Part shown: piece after piece, positions 8,629-17,141 of the stretch | How the letters are laid out: the number at the start of each line of letters is the position of its first letter | How positions within the stretch are numbered: position 1 is the stretch's first letter | Source: Paracoccaceae bacterium | GTDB taxonomy: Bacteria; Pseudomonadota; Alphaproteobacteria; Rhodobacterales; Rhodobacteraceae | Direction of reading: 5' to 3' | Assembly (NCBI GenBank): GCA_024642725.1 | Contig: JAHEAO010000004.1 | Span: 1-64,000, forward strand | Length of the DNA: 64,000 bases | Notes under the pieces: generated by a model | The model's database searches: none | What the model was told of the DNA's origin: nothing | The model's input: the letters and a program-made list of their open reading frames with translations, nothing else | Position numbers and translations under genes: made by a program

Positions 8629-9438
8629 ATGAGCGAGTTGCCGGGGATCGTGGTCACAGGCGCGTCGGGCCGGATGGGGCAGATGCTGATCCGTACGGTT
8701 CTTGCTTCTGACAAGGTGCGGCTGGTCGGTGCGGTAGAGCGCCCGGGCCACGATTGGATCGGCAAGGACGTTGGCGTTTCGATGGGCGGGCTGGCGGTTG
8801 GCCTGAACGTCACCGATGACCCGCTCGAGGTTTTTGCGACAGCGCAGGCAGTGCTCGATTTCACCGCTCCCGCTGCCACAGTGGAATTCGCGGCGCTCGC
8901 CGCACAGGTGCGGGCTGTGCATGTCATCGGCACCACGGGGTTGTCGGAAGGCGACCTGAAGAAGATCAACGCCGCGTCGCACCATGCTGTCATCGTGAGG
9001 GCCGGGAACATGAGCCTTGGCGTCAACCTTTTGACCAAGATGACCAAACTTGTCGCCGCGGCGCTGGATGAGGATTTCGATATCGAGATCGTCGAGGCGC
9101 ATCACAGCCGGAAAGTGGATGCGCCTTCGGGCACGGCGCTGATGCTGGGTGAGGCCGCGGCAGAGGGGCGGGGCGTTAAACTGTCCGAGGTTTCCGACCG
9201 GGGCCGCGATGGTTTGACGGGCGCGCGCAAGCGCGGCGACATCGGGTTCGTGGCGATCCGGGGCGGCGACATTGTCGGCGAACATGACGTGATCTTTGCA
9301 GGTGCAGGAGAACGCATCATCCTGCGCCATATTGCAACCGACCGCAGCCTGTTTGCCAAGGGTGCGCTGAAGGCCGCGCTGTGGGGTCAGAACAAGAAGC
9401 CCGGCGAATATGACATGATGGATGTTCTTGGGCTCTGA
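8629..9438 (+). CDS. dapB: 4-hydroxy-tetrahydrodipicolinate reductase
   Basis: DapB reduces 4-hydroxy-tetrahydrodipicolinate with NAD(P)H in the lysine/diaminopimelate pathway. The 269-residue protein has an N-terminal dinucleotide loop, [12 protein letters not shown]. The catalytic segment is [20 protein letters not shown], containing the His-His and Lys of the active site, and [18 protein letters not shown] follows. AAGGAG 7 bp before the ATG supports the start. The partner dapA is 42 kb away in this window. The gene converges on the small SDHAF4-like gene with a 6-bp gap. Confidence 0.97.
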   Translation: MSELPGIVVTGASGRMGQMLIRTVLASDKVRLVGAVERPGHDWIGKDVGVSMGGLAVGLNVTDDPLEVFATAQAVLDFTAPAATVEFAALAAQVRAVHVIGTTGLSEGDLKKINAASHHAVIVRAGNMSLGVNLLTKMTKLVAAALDEDFDIEIVEAHHSRKVDAPSGTALMLGEAAAEGRGVKLSEVSDRGRDGLTGARKRGDIGFVAIRGGDIVGEHDVIFAGAGERIILRHIATDRSLFAKGALKAALWGQNKKPGEYDMMDVLGL

Positions 9439-9444
9439 GCGATT

Positions 9445-9627
9445 CTAGAAATCGACCGCGATGCCCTTTTTTTCCCAATCGCCGTAGCGCACCGGTTCTG
9501 GCCCGTCGCGACCGCCAAGTTCCAGCGGGCGTTTTTCGGCATCGGCCTGTTTGCGCCGCGCCTCTGCTTCGGCCAGAGCGCGCTGTGCTTCCGGTGGCAA
9601 GGTGCCGATGTCGCGGTCTTTGGCCAT
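9445..9627 (-). CDS. SDHAF4-like (DUF1674) succinate dehydrogenase assembly factor
   Basis: A 60-residue protein with a charged helical N-terminus and the C-terminal signature LGGRDGPEPVRYGDWEKKGIAVDF. This matches the DUF1674/SDHAF4 family, whose eukaryotic members bind the flavinated succinate dehydrogenase subunit during assembly. The ATG at 9627 begins MAKDRDIGTLPPEAQ. A longer ORF to 9711 overlaps the rsmB start and looks unreal. The bacterial role is inferred from homologues. Confidence 0.8.
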   Translation of the reverse strand: MAKDRDIGTLPPEAQRALAEAEARRKQADAEKRPLELGGRDGPEPVRYGDWEKKGIAVDF

Positions 9628-9703
9628 TCTGCTGGTCCTTGTTCGTCCTGCCTCAGTGATATAGGGCCCGTTGCGGCAGAACAACCGCCGAGGACCGTCC
9701 GTC

Positions 9704-10969
9704 ATGAGCATTCTGGGTCAGGCCCCCCGTCAGGCAGCTTTGCAGTTGCTGAACGCCGTGACCGGCGAAAAGGCGATGCTGTCCGATCTTCTGCCCAAGG
9801 CGCTTGACCGGCTTCCCGCAGAGGAACGCGCGCGCGCTGCACGTCTGGCGATCACCACTTTGCGCTGGATGGACCGCGCCGACCGCATGCTGGGCCCCCA
9901 TCTGCGCCAGAGACCGCCCGAGCCGACGCTGAATGCGCTGCGCCTTGGCACGGTCGAATTATGTGTCGACGGCGCGGCAAGCCACGGGGTCGTCAATGCT
10001 ATGGTTGCCCTGGTCAAGGCCGACCCCCGGACCGTTCGGACTGCCGGTCTGGTCAATGCGGTGCTGCGCAAAGTCGCGGCCGGGATCGACAAATGGCAGG
10101 CTCTGCCGGTTCCGCAACTACCGAAATGGTTGCGCAAGCAACTGATCGCGGATTACGGCAAGGCGACGGTTGCAGAGATTGAAAAGGCCCATGCCGCAGG
10201 CCCCGCGCTGGACCTGACGGTCAAAGAAGACGCGGCGGGCTGGGCTGAACGGTTGGGCGGGCAGGTTTTATCGACCGGATCCGTTCGTCTGAATGCCCAG
10301 GCTCAGGTGACCGCGCTGGCTGGATATGCAGAGGGCGGCTGGTGGGTTCAGGATGCGGCGGCGACGCTTCCCGCAAGGGCGCTGGCCGCGCAGCCGGGGG
10401 AAAGGGTGCTGGACCTGTGCGCAGCACCCGGCGGCAAGACGTTGCAGCTTGCGGCGACGGGTGCCGATGTGACCGCGCTGGACATTTCCGGCCCCCGCAT
10501 GGCGCGGGTCGAAGAGAACCTGAAGCGGACGGGTCTGTCCGCGCATCTGGTCACCACCGATGCGCTGCACTATGCCGCCGATCCGTTTGATGCGATCCTG
10601 CTGGATGCGCCCTGTTCTGCCACCGGAACGATCCGGCGGCATCCCGACCTGGTCTATGCCAAGGACAGCAGCGATTTTCCCGCGCTCTTCGCGCTACAGG
10701 CGGCGATGATCGACAAGGCGCTTTCGTTGCTGAAGCCTGGAGGCCGGCTTGTCTACAGCACCTGCAGCCTTCTGATCGACGAGGGTGAAGAACAGGTGCG
10801 CGACGCGCTTGCCCGCCATCCGGCTCTGTCCGTGGACGTTGCGGTGCTGCGCCTGCCGGGGATAGATCCCGGATGGATTTCCGAGACGGGCCTGCGCACT
10901 TTTCCGCATTACATGGCGGAGCTTGGCGGCATGGACGGGTTTTTCGTCACGCTGTTCCGCAAGCCCTAG
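9704..10969 (+). CDS. rsmB: RsmB/NOP family 16S rRNA m5C methyltransferase
   Basis: This SAM-dependent enzyme of the RsmB type methylates C5 of a cytosine in 16S rRNA. The 421-residue protein starts with a NusB-like helical domain (about residues 1-140). The Rossmann methyltransferase part has motif I, LCAAPGGKTLQLA; motif IV, LLDAPCSATGTIRRHPD; and motif VI, YSTCSL. The two catalytic cysteines (PC and TC) are present. ATG 9704 follows a GAGGA box; an upstream in-frame TTG at 9671 is less likely. The 3' end overlaps the convergent ABC permease gene by 4 bp. Confidence 0.92.
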   Translation: MSILGQAPRQAALQLLNAVTGEKAMLSDLLPKALDRLPAEERARAARLAITTLRWMDRADRMLGPHLRQRPPEPTLNALRLGTVELCVDGAASHGVVNAMVALVKADPRTVRTAGLVNAVLRKVAAGIDKWQALPVPQLPKWLRKQLIADYGKATVAEIEKAHAAGPALDLTVKEDAAGWAERLGGQVLSTGSVRLNAQAQVTALAGYAEGGWWVQDAAATLPARALAAQPGERVLDLCAAPGGKTLQLAATGADVTALDISGPRMARVEENLKRTGLSAHLVTTDALHYAADPFDAILLDAPCSATGTIRRHPDLVYAKDSSDFPALFALQAAMIDKALSLLKPGGRLVYSTCSLLIDEGEEQVRDALARHPALSVDVAVLRLPGIDPGWISETGLRTFPHYMAELGGMDGFFVTLFRKP

Positions 10970-12099
10970 TCCAGCGTTTGCCGGTAACGGCGCAGGGCGA
11001 TGACCACGACCACCAACATGATGATGCTAATGGCCAGCATGTCGCCCGAAATGTCCGGCAGGGCGGCCCCTTTCAGCATCACCTTGCGCGTCAGACGCAG
11101 GAAATGCGTGGCCGGAATCGTTGTGCCGATCACCTGCGCCCAACCCGGCATTCCTGCAAACGGGAACATGAACCCTGACAACAGGATTGTCGGGAGCAAG
11201 GTGAAGAAAGATATCTGCATTGCCTGCATCTGAGATTTGGCGACTGTTGAGATCAGGAACCCAAGTGCCAGATTGACGATGATGTAAAGATTGAAGCCCA
11301 GAAAGAAGGCCAGCCGGCTGCCGATGAACGGGACATCAAAGAGGAACCGCGCCGCGATCAGAAAGACGAAGGTCTGCACGTAGCCGACGAGCACATAAGG
11401 AATGATCTTGCCCAGCATCACTTCGGCCGGGCGGACCGGGGTTGCGATCAGCGCTTCCATCGTGCCTTTCTCGGTTTCGCGCACGATGGCGACCGCAGTG
11501 ATCATCACCATTGTCATCGACAAGATGATGGCCAGAAGGCCGGGCACGATATTGGTCGATGTCTTGCCTTCGGCATTGTACTGGCGGTGCACCGTGATGC
11601 TGAAGGGTGGCGGCGCGCCGGCGGTGTATTGCAGCGGTCCGGTCAGTACATCGGCAATCGCGGTGTCGATGATACCGGACATTGCCGCGACCGCGCCGCT
11701 GGCGGCTGCCGGATCAGAGGCATCAGCGGACAAAAGAATGTCCGGGTTCAGCCCGCGCACGACGTCGCGTTCAAAGTTGGGCGGCACCACCAGAACAAAA
11801 TTCGCAGAGCCTTCGCGCAGCGCGCGGTCGCCTTCTTGCTGGCTGGTGACGATGCCAATGAAGTCGAAGTAGTCCGAGGTCTGCATTCCCATCACGACGG
11901 CCCGCGCGATTGGTCCGTCGTCTGCCATTTCAACAAGCGTCGGCAGGTGCTTGGGGTCTGAATTGATCGCGAAGCCGAACAGCAAAAGTTGCATGATCGG
12001 AATCCCGATCATCATGCCGAAGGTCACGCGGTCGCGCCGCATCTGCACGAATTCCTTGAACAGGACCGCTCCGAATCGCGCGAAGGAGAACAGGTTCAT
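10966..12099 (-). CDS. ABC-2 type transporter permease
   Basis: The 377-residue permease has one N-terminal membrane helix, a large periplasmic domain (about residues 40-175), and five to six C-terminal helices including NIVPGLLAIILSMTMVMITAVAIVRETEKGTMEALIATPVRP, the ABC-2 signature region seen in YbhS/YbhR and YhhJ. With the upstream ATPase and HlyD adaptor it forms a tripartite export pump that could reach the outer membrane through a TolC-type channel encoded elsewhere. It is the last gene of the four-gene operon, overlapping the ATPase gene by 4 bp. The substrate is unknown; drugs or other toxic small molecules are likely by analogy. Confidence 0.9.
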   Translation of the reverse strand: MNLFSFARFGAVLFKEFVQMRRDRVTFGMMIGIPIMQLLLFGFAINSDPKHLPTLVEMADDGPIARAVVMGMQTSDYFDFIGIVTSQQEGDRALREGSANFVLVVPPNFERDVVRGLNPDILLSADASDPAAASGAVAAMSGIIDTAIADVLTGPLQYTAGAPPPFSITVHRQYNAEGKTSTNIVPGLLAIILSMTMVMITAVAIVRETEKGTMEALIATPVRPAEVMLGKIIPYVLVGYVQTFVFLIAARFLFDVPFIGSRLAFFLGFNLYIIVNLALGFLISTVAKSQMQAMQISFFTLLPTILLSGFMFPFAGMPGWAQVIGTTIPATHFLRLTRKVMLKGAALPDISGDMLAISIIMLVVVVIALRRYRQTLD

Positions 12100-13046
12100 C
12101 CCGGCACCGCCGGGGTCAGAAAGTTGTCAGTGGCACCCGCCATCAGGTAGATGAACGCTTCTTCCAGTTCGGCGTCCTTCTTCTGCCATTTGTGGGTCTT
12201 GCGCTTCTGCTGCTCTGCTGCGACCCGGTCGAGCGCCTTGGCGTTCGTGCCAGAGACATGCAGAACCGCGCCGAAACGTGCCACCTGGTCGACCCCTTCA
12301 GTCCTGCGCAGTTCGGCCTCCAACTTCGAGATTTCCGGCCCTTCGACACGCCATGTCGTAAGCCCGATGATCCGCGGAATCTCGCGGGCCGGGCCCGAGA
12401 TCAGCTTTTTCCCATATGCGATATAGGCGATGTAGTCGCACTGGATCGCTTCATCCATGTAGTGGGTCGACACAAGCACAGTGACGCCGGCGGCCGAAAG
12501 CCGCCTTATCTCGTCCCAGAAGTCCCGCCGAGCCTTCGGATCTACACCGGCGGTTGGTTCGTCCAGAAGCAGCAGCTGCGGATCGTGGAGCAGGCAGGCC
12601 GCCAGCGACAGACGTTGTTTCCAGCCACCCGAAAGCGTCCCGGCCAGCTGGTCCGCTCGATCCGAAAGTCCAAGGTCCGCAAGCGCTTTCTGAACCTTGG
12701 AACGGCGGTCCTTCATCCGGTACATTCGGGCCATGAAATCAAGGTTCTCGCGGATGGTCAGATCTTCATAAAGCGAAAAGCGTTGGGTCATGTAGCCGAC
12801 ATGTTCCTTGATCTGCTGCGGTTCGGTCAGAATGTCATAGCCAAGGCACTGGCCGGACCCGCCATCGGGGATCAGGAGGCCGCACATCATCCGGATTGTC
12901 GTGGTCTTGCCGCTACCGTTGGGACCGAGAAAACCGTAGATCGCGCCTTTGGGCACCTCCATGTCGAAACTGTCTACCACGGTCCGGTCCCCGAAACGCT
13001 TGGTCAGGCCGCTGACCGCGATTGCTAGTTCGGCCTCCGTCGTCAT
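12096..13046 (-). CDS. ABC transporter ATP-binding protein (export type)
   Basis: The 316-residue ATPase drives the neighbouring ABC-2 permease. The Walker A is GPNGSGKTTTIRMM (about residues 39-52), the signature is LSGGWKQRLSLAACLL, and the Walker B is LLLLDEPTAGVDP. A tail of about 90 residues after the nucleotide-binding domain is typical of YbhF-like and DrrA-like exporters. Its start and stop each overlap the adjacent operon genes by 4 bp, indicating translational coupling. Confidence 0.93.
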   Translation of the reverse strand: MTTEAELAIAVSGLTKRFGDRTVVDSFDMEVPKGAIYGFLGPNGSGKTTTIRMMCGLLIPDGGSGQCLGYDILTEPQQIKEHVGYMTQRFSLYEDLTIRENLDFMARMYRMKDRRSKVQKALADLGLSDRADQLAGTLSGGWKQRLSLAACLLHDPQLLLLDEPTAGVDPKARRDFWDEIRRLSAAGVTVLVSTHYMDEAIQCDYIAYIAYGKKLISGPAREIPRIIGLTTWRVEGPEISKLEAELRRTEGVDQVARFGAVLHVSGTNAKALDRVAAEQQKRKTHKWQKKDAELEEAFIYLMAGATDNFLTPAVPG

Positions 13047-13993
13047 GGCAGCATTCGCAGCGTGATCGGCTGGCCGGGCAGGACGCCACTGGCACCCTCC
13101 AGCCGGGCTTCAGCACGAAACACAAGCCGGGCGCGTTCGTCGCGGCTGTACAGGATCGGCGGTGTGTGTTGCGGGCTTGACGACATCCGCGTGATCATTG
13201 CGGTCAGCCCTTCGGGGCATCCGTCGCAGGACACCGCCAGCCGGTCTCCGACTGAAAAGGTCGCGCGTTCAGGTTCGGGCACAAAGAGGATCGCCTTCAA
13301 CCGATCCGGTTGATAGAGCGAAATGACCGGCGTTCCGGTTGCTGCAACCTCACCGACATCGAAGTAGATGCGATCGACAAGCCCATTGACGGGGGCCGAC
13401 AGGATGCGATTGTCCAGCGCTGATTGCGCCCGGTCAACCTCTGCCCGCGCGCCTTGCAGCGTCGCTTCCGCAGCCAGTTGCTGTGCATTCCGCGCAGGCA
13501 GTTCGGCAACCGCAAGCTGGGCGCGAAGCTGCGCCACCTGCGCATCCGCCGACTGGACCCGGGCGCGGTCGGTGTCCACCTGGGCCGGCGGCACGAGCCC
13601 CTTCGCCAGAAGTTGCAGCGACCGGTCGAGCGTCAGCTGTGCCAGATGCTGATCGGCTTCCGCGTTGGCGACAGAGGCACGGATGACCTCGATCTCGGCA
13701 TCGCGGCTGCCGGTCATCAGATTGTCGAGATTGGCTTGCGCGACTGCAACGTTCGCCTCAGCCGCGTGCAGGGCGGCGATTTCGGCGGTTTCGTCCAGAA
13801 ATACCAGCTGCTGGTCCGCTGAAACGGCCTGTCCTTCGCTGGCGTCGATGGAGGTGATCCGGCCGGGGCTCGAGGGCGCGACGTAAAGGTAATCGGCTTC
13901 GACATAGCCGTTGTAAGAAGGGTCGGGCGCCATGCCCCAACCTGGGATCACGGCGGCAATGATCGCCGCCAACCATGCCGGCAAATCGCTCAT
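13043..13993 (-). CDS. HlyD/EmrA-family periplasmic adaptor of an ABC exporter
   Basis: The 316-residue membrane-fusion protein has a short N-terminal hydrophobic anchor (WLAAIIAAVIPGW), then a lipoyl-like half-motif with the GYVEADYLYVAPSSPGRITSIDASEGQAVSADQQLVFLDE segment. A long coiled-coil hairpin rich in Ala/Gln/Leu (about residues 70-185) and a beta-barrel with ILSAPVNGLVDRIYFDVGEVAATGTPVISLY follow. It should bridge the inner-membrane pump and an outer-membrane channel. It closely resembles YbhG/YhiI-type adaptors encoded beside ABC-2 exporters. It is the second gene of the operon, starting 4 bp inside the TetR gene. Confidence 0.9.
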   Translation of the reverse strand: MSDLPAWLAAIIAAVIPGWGMAPDPSYNGYVEADYLYVAPSSPGRITSIDASEGQAVSADQQLVFLDETAEIAALHAAEANVAVAQANLDNLMTGSRDAEIEVIRASVANAEADQHLAQLTLDRSLQLLAKGLVPPAQVDTDRARVQSADAQVAQLRAQLAVAELPARNAQQLAAEATLQGARAEVDRAQSALDNRILSAPVNGLVDRIYFDVGEVAATGTPVISLYQPDRLKAILFVPEPERATFSVGDRLAVSCDGCPEGLTAMITRMSSSPQHTPPILYSRDERARLVFRAEARLEGASGVLPGQPITLRMLP

Positions 13994-14628
13994 GGGTTTG
14001 TCTCCGGTTCCAAACCTGCAAAGAGAATCGTCAGGTGGTTTTCAATCAGCCGTTCAAGGTTCAGACCGTCAGAGGGCTCAATACCGAAAACCTCGGCAAG
14101 CATGAGATGCATCAGCAGCGGTCCCATGATGCTGCGCACCGTCAGTTCCGGATCGACCTTGCGGATGTGCCCGCCCTCGACACCCTGTCGCATTAGCGAT
14201 GTCAGCGCGGGGATCGCGCGATCCAGAACTTCGTCGCGATACATCTGGGCAATTTCGGGGGCGCTCACGGCCTCACGCAGGACAAGTTTGGGAACGGCCA
14301 GCGCTGCTTCGCTGCCAAGCTTTCCCGCGATCATGTTCAGGAACTGGCGGATCACCGGGCGGGGGTCGCCCCGGTAGGTGGCGATCATCGAAATTGCGGC
14401 GTCCGCGATCGGTGCGACGGCGCGGTGCACCAAGCCTTCCAGAAGGGCCTTCTTGGACGGAAAGTAAAGGTAGACCGACCCTTTGGACAGGCCGGCATGG
14501 CGCGCGATCTGTTCGACGGATGTTGCTGCATAGCCCTGCGCAGCAAACAGGGCAACGGCGGCGTCCAGAACCTCGTCCGGTCGCGCCTCGGCCCTTCTGC
14601 GGAATTTGGGTTTGGGATCAGATGTCAT
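13990..14628 (-). CDS. TetR/AcrR-family repressor of the efflux operon
   Basis: The 212-residue regulator has a TetR-type HTH (VLDAAVALFAAQGYAATSVEQIARHAGLSKGSVYLYFPSKKALLEGLV, about residues 20-67) and a helical ligand-binding C-terminal domain. It is the first gene of the operon with the HlyD adaptor, ATPase and permease. A perfect palindrome lies 6 bp upstream of its ATG, which strongly suggests that it represses itself and the pump genes and is released by a pump substrate. The divergent side faces the 3' end of the MFS gene, so the operator serves only this operon. Confidence 0.92.
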   Translation of the reverse strand: MTSDPKPKFRRRAEARPDEVLDAAVALFAAQGYAATSVEQIARHAGLSKGSVYLYFPSKKALLEGLVHRAVAPIADAAISMIATYRGDPRPVIRQFLNMIAGKLGSEAALAVPKLVLREAVSAPEIAQMYRDEVLDRAIPALTSLMRQGVEGGHIRKVDPELTVRSIMGPLLMHLMLAEVFGIEPSDGLNLERLIENHLTILFAGLEPETNP

Positions 14629-14634
14629 TTTCCT

Positions 14635-14660
14635 TAAATAACTGACCAGTCAGTTATTTA
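14635..14660. promoter_or_regulatory. Perfect palindromic operator for the TetR repressor
   Basis: Two perfectly complementary 12-bp arms, TAAATAACTGAC and GTCAGTTATTTA, are separated by CA. The core TGACCAGTCA resembles known TetR-family operators. It sits just before the TetR start codon, where a bound repressor would block transcription of the whole operon. Confidence 0.8.
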
Positions 14661-14710
14661 CAAGAGCGCTTGAAAAACCGAGCCCATTTCAAGGCAAAGT
14701 GATCTGGGTA

Positions 14711-15955
14711 TTAAGCGGCGAGGGGGGTGGACATCGGCCGTTCCCGGATCGGAAGGTGCACGATTGCCGAAAACGCACCGACACCGACGCCGACCCACCA
14801 GACGGCGGTATAGGTGCCGTAAAGGTCGTAGAGCCGCCCCCCCAGCCAGATGCCAAGGAAGCTGCCCAGCTGGTGCGACAGGAAGACAACGCCGTAAAGC
14901 GTTCCCATATAGCGCAGCCCGTAGATATGCGCGACGAGACCTGCCGTAAGCGGCACGGTTGCAAGCCACATGGCGCCCATGGAGACGGAAAAGAGAACCA
15001 CTGTCATCGGCGTGATCGGGGTCAGGATAAAGGCAGCGGCCACGATGGTGCGGCCAAGGTAGATCGAGGCCAGCAGGTATTTCTTCGTATATCGTTTGCC
15101 GAGGTATCCCGCTGTAAGACTGCCGGCGATATTGGCCAGCCCGATCAGAGAAATGGATATCGCACCCAGCGCCGAGGTTGTTCCGACCCCCAGAGACGCA
15201 AGGGTTCCGGAGGGGTCGATCGCGCCGCACATCTCTGTCACCATCGCGGGAAAATGCGCGGTGATGAAGCCCAACTGATAGCCGCAGGAAAAGAAGCCAA
15301 GGAAGATCAGCGCATAGCTCGGATCGCGAAAAGCCTGCATCAGGACCCGACCCATCGAAGCTTCAAGCTCTGCCTGGCTTGCGGTTTTGGGCGCGCGCAT
15401 CATTGGCAGGGTCAGCACGGTTGCAAGGATCGCTGCGGCGAAGATCAGGAAAACGCTCTGCCAGGACATGAACCCCATAAGCCATTCGGCGACGGGCGCG
15501 CCAATGACCTGCCCGGCAGACCCGGCGGCGGTGACGATTGCCAGCGACATCGACCGGTTCTCATCCGAACTCGCCCGGCCAACCACGGCCAGAATCACAC
15601 CAAGTCCGGTTCCCGCGACACCAAATCCGACGAGGATTTCCAGAAACTGGTGCTGTCCCGGGGTGACAGCGTAAGAGGACAGGATCAGACCGGCGGCGTA
15701 TGTGATCGCCCCTAGGAAGATGGATTTCCGGTCTCCGATCTTCTCTGCCAAGGCCGCAAACAAGGGCTGGCCAAATCCCCATGCAAGGCTCTGGATCGCG
15801 ATTGCCATCGAGAAATCGGCCCGCAGCCAGCCGAATTCCTCGGCAATCGGAATCTGAAAGACGCCGAACGAGCCACGGATCGCAAAGCTGATCATGATAA
15901 TAAAGCAACCGACCAAGAGGACCGGAGTAAAAAGGCCGCCGCGCACGTCTGACAT
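14711..15955 (-). CDS. Major facilitator superfamily transporter
   Basis: A 414-residue, 12-helix MFS carrier with the A-like loop AALAEKIGDRKSIFLG between helices 2 and 3 and GYLGKRYTKKYLLA between helices 8 and 9. It belongs to the oxalate/formate-antiporter-like and monocarboxylate-transporter-like branch by overall look; the substrate cannot be read. AGGAGA precedes the ATG. It ends about 50 bp from the TetR operator and is transcribed on the same strand, upstream of the efflux operon, but the operator suggests a separate transcription unit downstream. Confidence 0.85.
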   Translation of the reverse strand: MSDVRGGLFTPVLLVGCFIIMISFAIRGSFGVFQIPIAEEFGWLRADFSMAIAIQSLAWGFGQPLFAALAEKIGDRKSIFLGAITYAAGLILSSYAVTPGQHQFLEILVGFGVAGTGLGVILAVVGRASSDENRSMSLAIVTAAGSAGQVIGAPVAEWLMGFMSWQSVFLIFAAAILATVLTLPMMRAPKTASQAELEASMGRVLMQAFRDPSYALIFLGFFSCGYQLGFITAHFPAMVTEMCGAIDPSGTLASLGVGTTSALGAISISLIGLANIAGSLTAGYLGKRYTKKYLLASIYLGRTIVAAAFILTPITPMTVVLFSVSMGAMWLATVPLTAGLVAHIYGLRYMGTLYGVVFLSHQLGSFLGIWLGGRLYDLYGTYTAVWWVGVGVGAFSAIVHLPIRERPMSTPLAA

Positions 15956-16070
15956 GAGGTTCTCCTGTTGCGGAACCCTAAGTCCGGCAAATCGCAGGCA
16001 TCGTCAATTCAAGAAATGTGCGTGAAAGGATTAGCTTTTCTTATGAAGCCCGCCGGATTATCTCAGGGCG

Positions 16071-17138
16071 ATGTCGCAAAGCCTTGAGCAAATCTACGCG
16101 GAAAAGGTCGCGGCCAGTCATCTGGCGGCGGACCCGGCACAAATGGCCGTCCTGCCGCAGCTTGAATCGATCCGGCACTGGCTGGAACAGGCGCCCGCCA
16201 AAGGCCTGCGAGGGCTGTTTAACAAGGGTTCCCCGACACCGAAGGGCTTTTACCTTTGGGGCGGAGTCGGGCGCGGCAAGTCCATGCTGATGGATCTTTT
16301 CGTCGAAGCCACCGATGCGCCCAAGCGCCGGGTGCATTTCCATGCCTTCATGCAGGAAATCCACGCCGGAATGCATGAAGCCCGCAAAAAGGGTGTCGAC
16401 GATGCGCTCAAGCCGGTGGCCGAGGCGGTCGCCGCCGATATCCGCCTTTTGGCCTTCGACGAGATGCAGATCACCGACATCACCGATGCGATGATCGTGG
16501 GTCGCCTCTTTGAACAGCTTTTCGCCGCTGGTGTCGTGGTCGTCACCACCTCGAACCGCCCGCCTGAGGATCTGTACAAGAACGGCCTGAACCGGGCGCT
16601 TTTCCTTCCGTTCATCCAACTCATCAAGGACCGCATGGTGGTGCAGCATCTGGCCGCAGAAGCCGACTACCGGCAGGACAAGCTGACCGGTGCGCAAACC
16701 TATTTCTCTCCGGTCAACGATGCCGCGCGCCTCGCGGTTCAGGCCATTTGGCAGGATCTCGTCACTGCACCTCCCGCGCCGCTGACGCTAAAGGTCAAGG
16801 GGCGCGACGTGGTACTTGAGGCCTTCAGCAACGGTGTCGCACGGGTGCCGTTCTGGGAGCTTTGCGGCAAGCCGCTGGGGGCTGCCGACTATCTGGCGGT
16901 GGCCGAGGCCGTGCGCGTCCTGATCCTAGAGGAAATTCCGCGCCTCAGCCGGTCGAATTTCAACGAAGCGCGGAGGTTTGTGACGCTGATCGACGCGCTT
17001 TATGAGGCGAAAGTCCGGCTGATCGCAACCGCTGCCGATATTCCGGAACGTCTGTATGTCGAGGGTGAAGGCACCTTCGAATTCGAACGAACGGCCAGTA
17101 GATTGCGCGAAATGCAGAGCGATGGCTGGGGCGCCTGA
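16071..17138 (+). CDS. zapE: AFG1-family ATPase, cell division protein ZapE
   Basis: The 355-residue AAA-like ATPase has the Walker A YLWGGVGRGKSMLMD (about residues 62-76). Other family segments are RRVHFHAFMQEIHAGMHEAR, RLLAFDEMQITDITDAMI (Walker B) and VVTTSNRPPEDLYKNGLNRALFLPFI. ZapE of enterobacteria acts at the Z-ring late in division; the mitochondrial relatives AFG1/LACE1 help degrade respiratory subunits. Either role is possible. The gene converges on folC with a 3-bp gap. Confidence 0.93.
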   Translation: MSQSLEQIYAEKVAASHLAADPAQMAVLPQLESIRHWLEQAPAKGLRGLFNKGSPTPKGFYLWGGVGRGKSMLMDLFVEATDAPKRRVHFHAFMQEIHAGMHEARKKGVDDALKPVAEAVAADIRLLAFDEMQITDITDAMIVGRLFEQLFAAGVVVVTTSNRPPEDLYKNGLNRALFLPFIQLIKDRMVVQHLAAEADYRQDKLTGAQTYFSPVNDAARLAVQAIWQDLVTAPPAPLTLKVKGRDVVLEAFSNGVARVPFWELCGKPLGAADYLAVAEAVRVLILEEIPRLSRSNFNEARRFVTLIDALYEAKVRLIATAADIPERLYVEGEGTFEFERTASRLREMQSDGWGA

Positions 17139-17141
17139 GGC

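Noticed and set aside
8530-9330. N-terminal extension of rbfA to 402 residues
   Set aside because: Antisense to dapB; homologous part begins at MAKNMQHES (8529).
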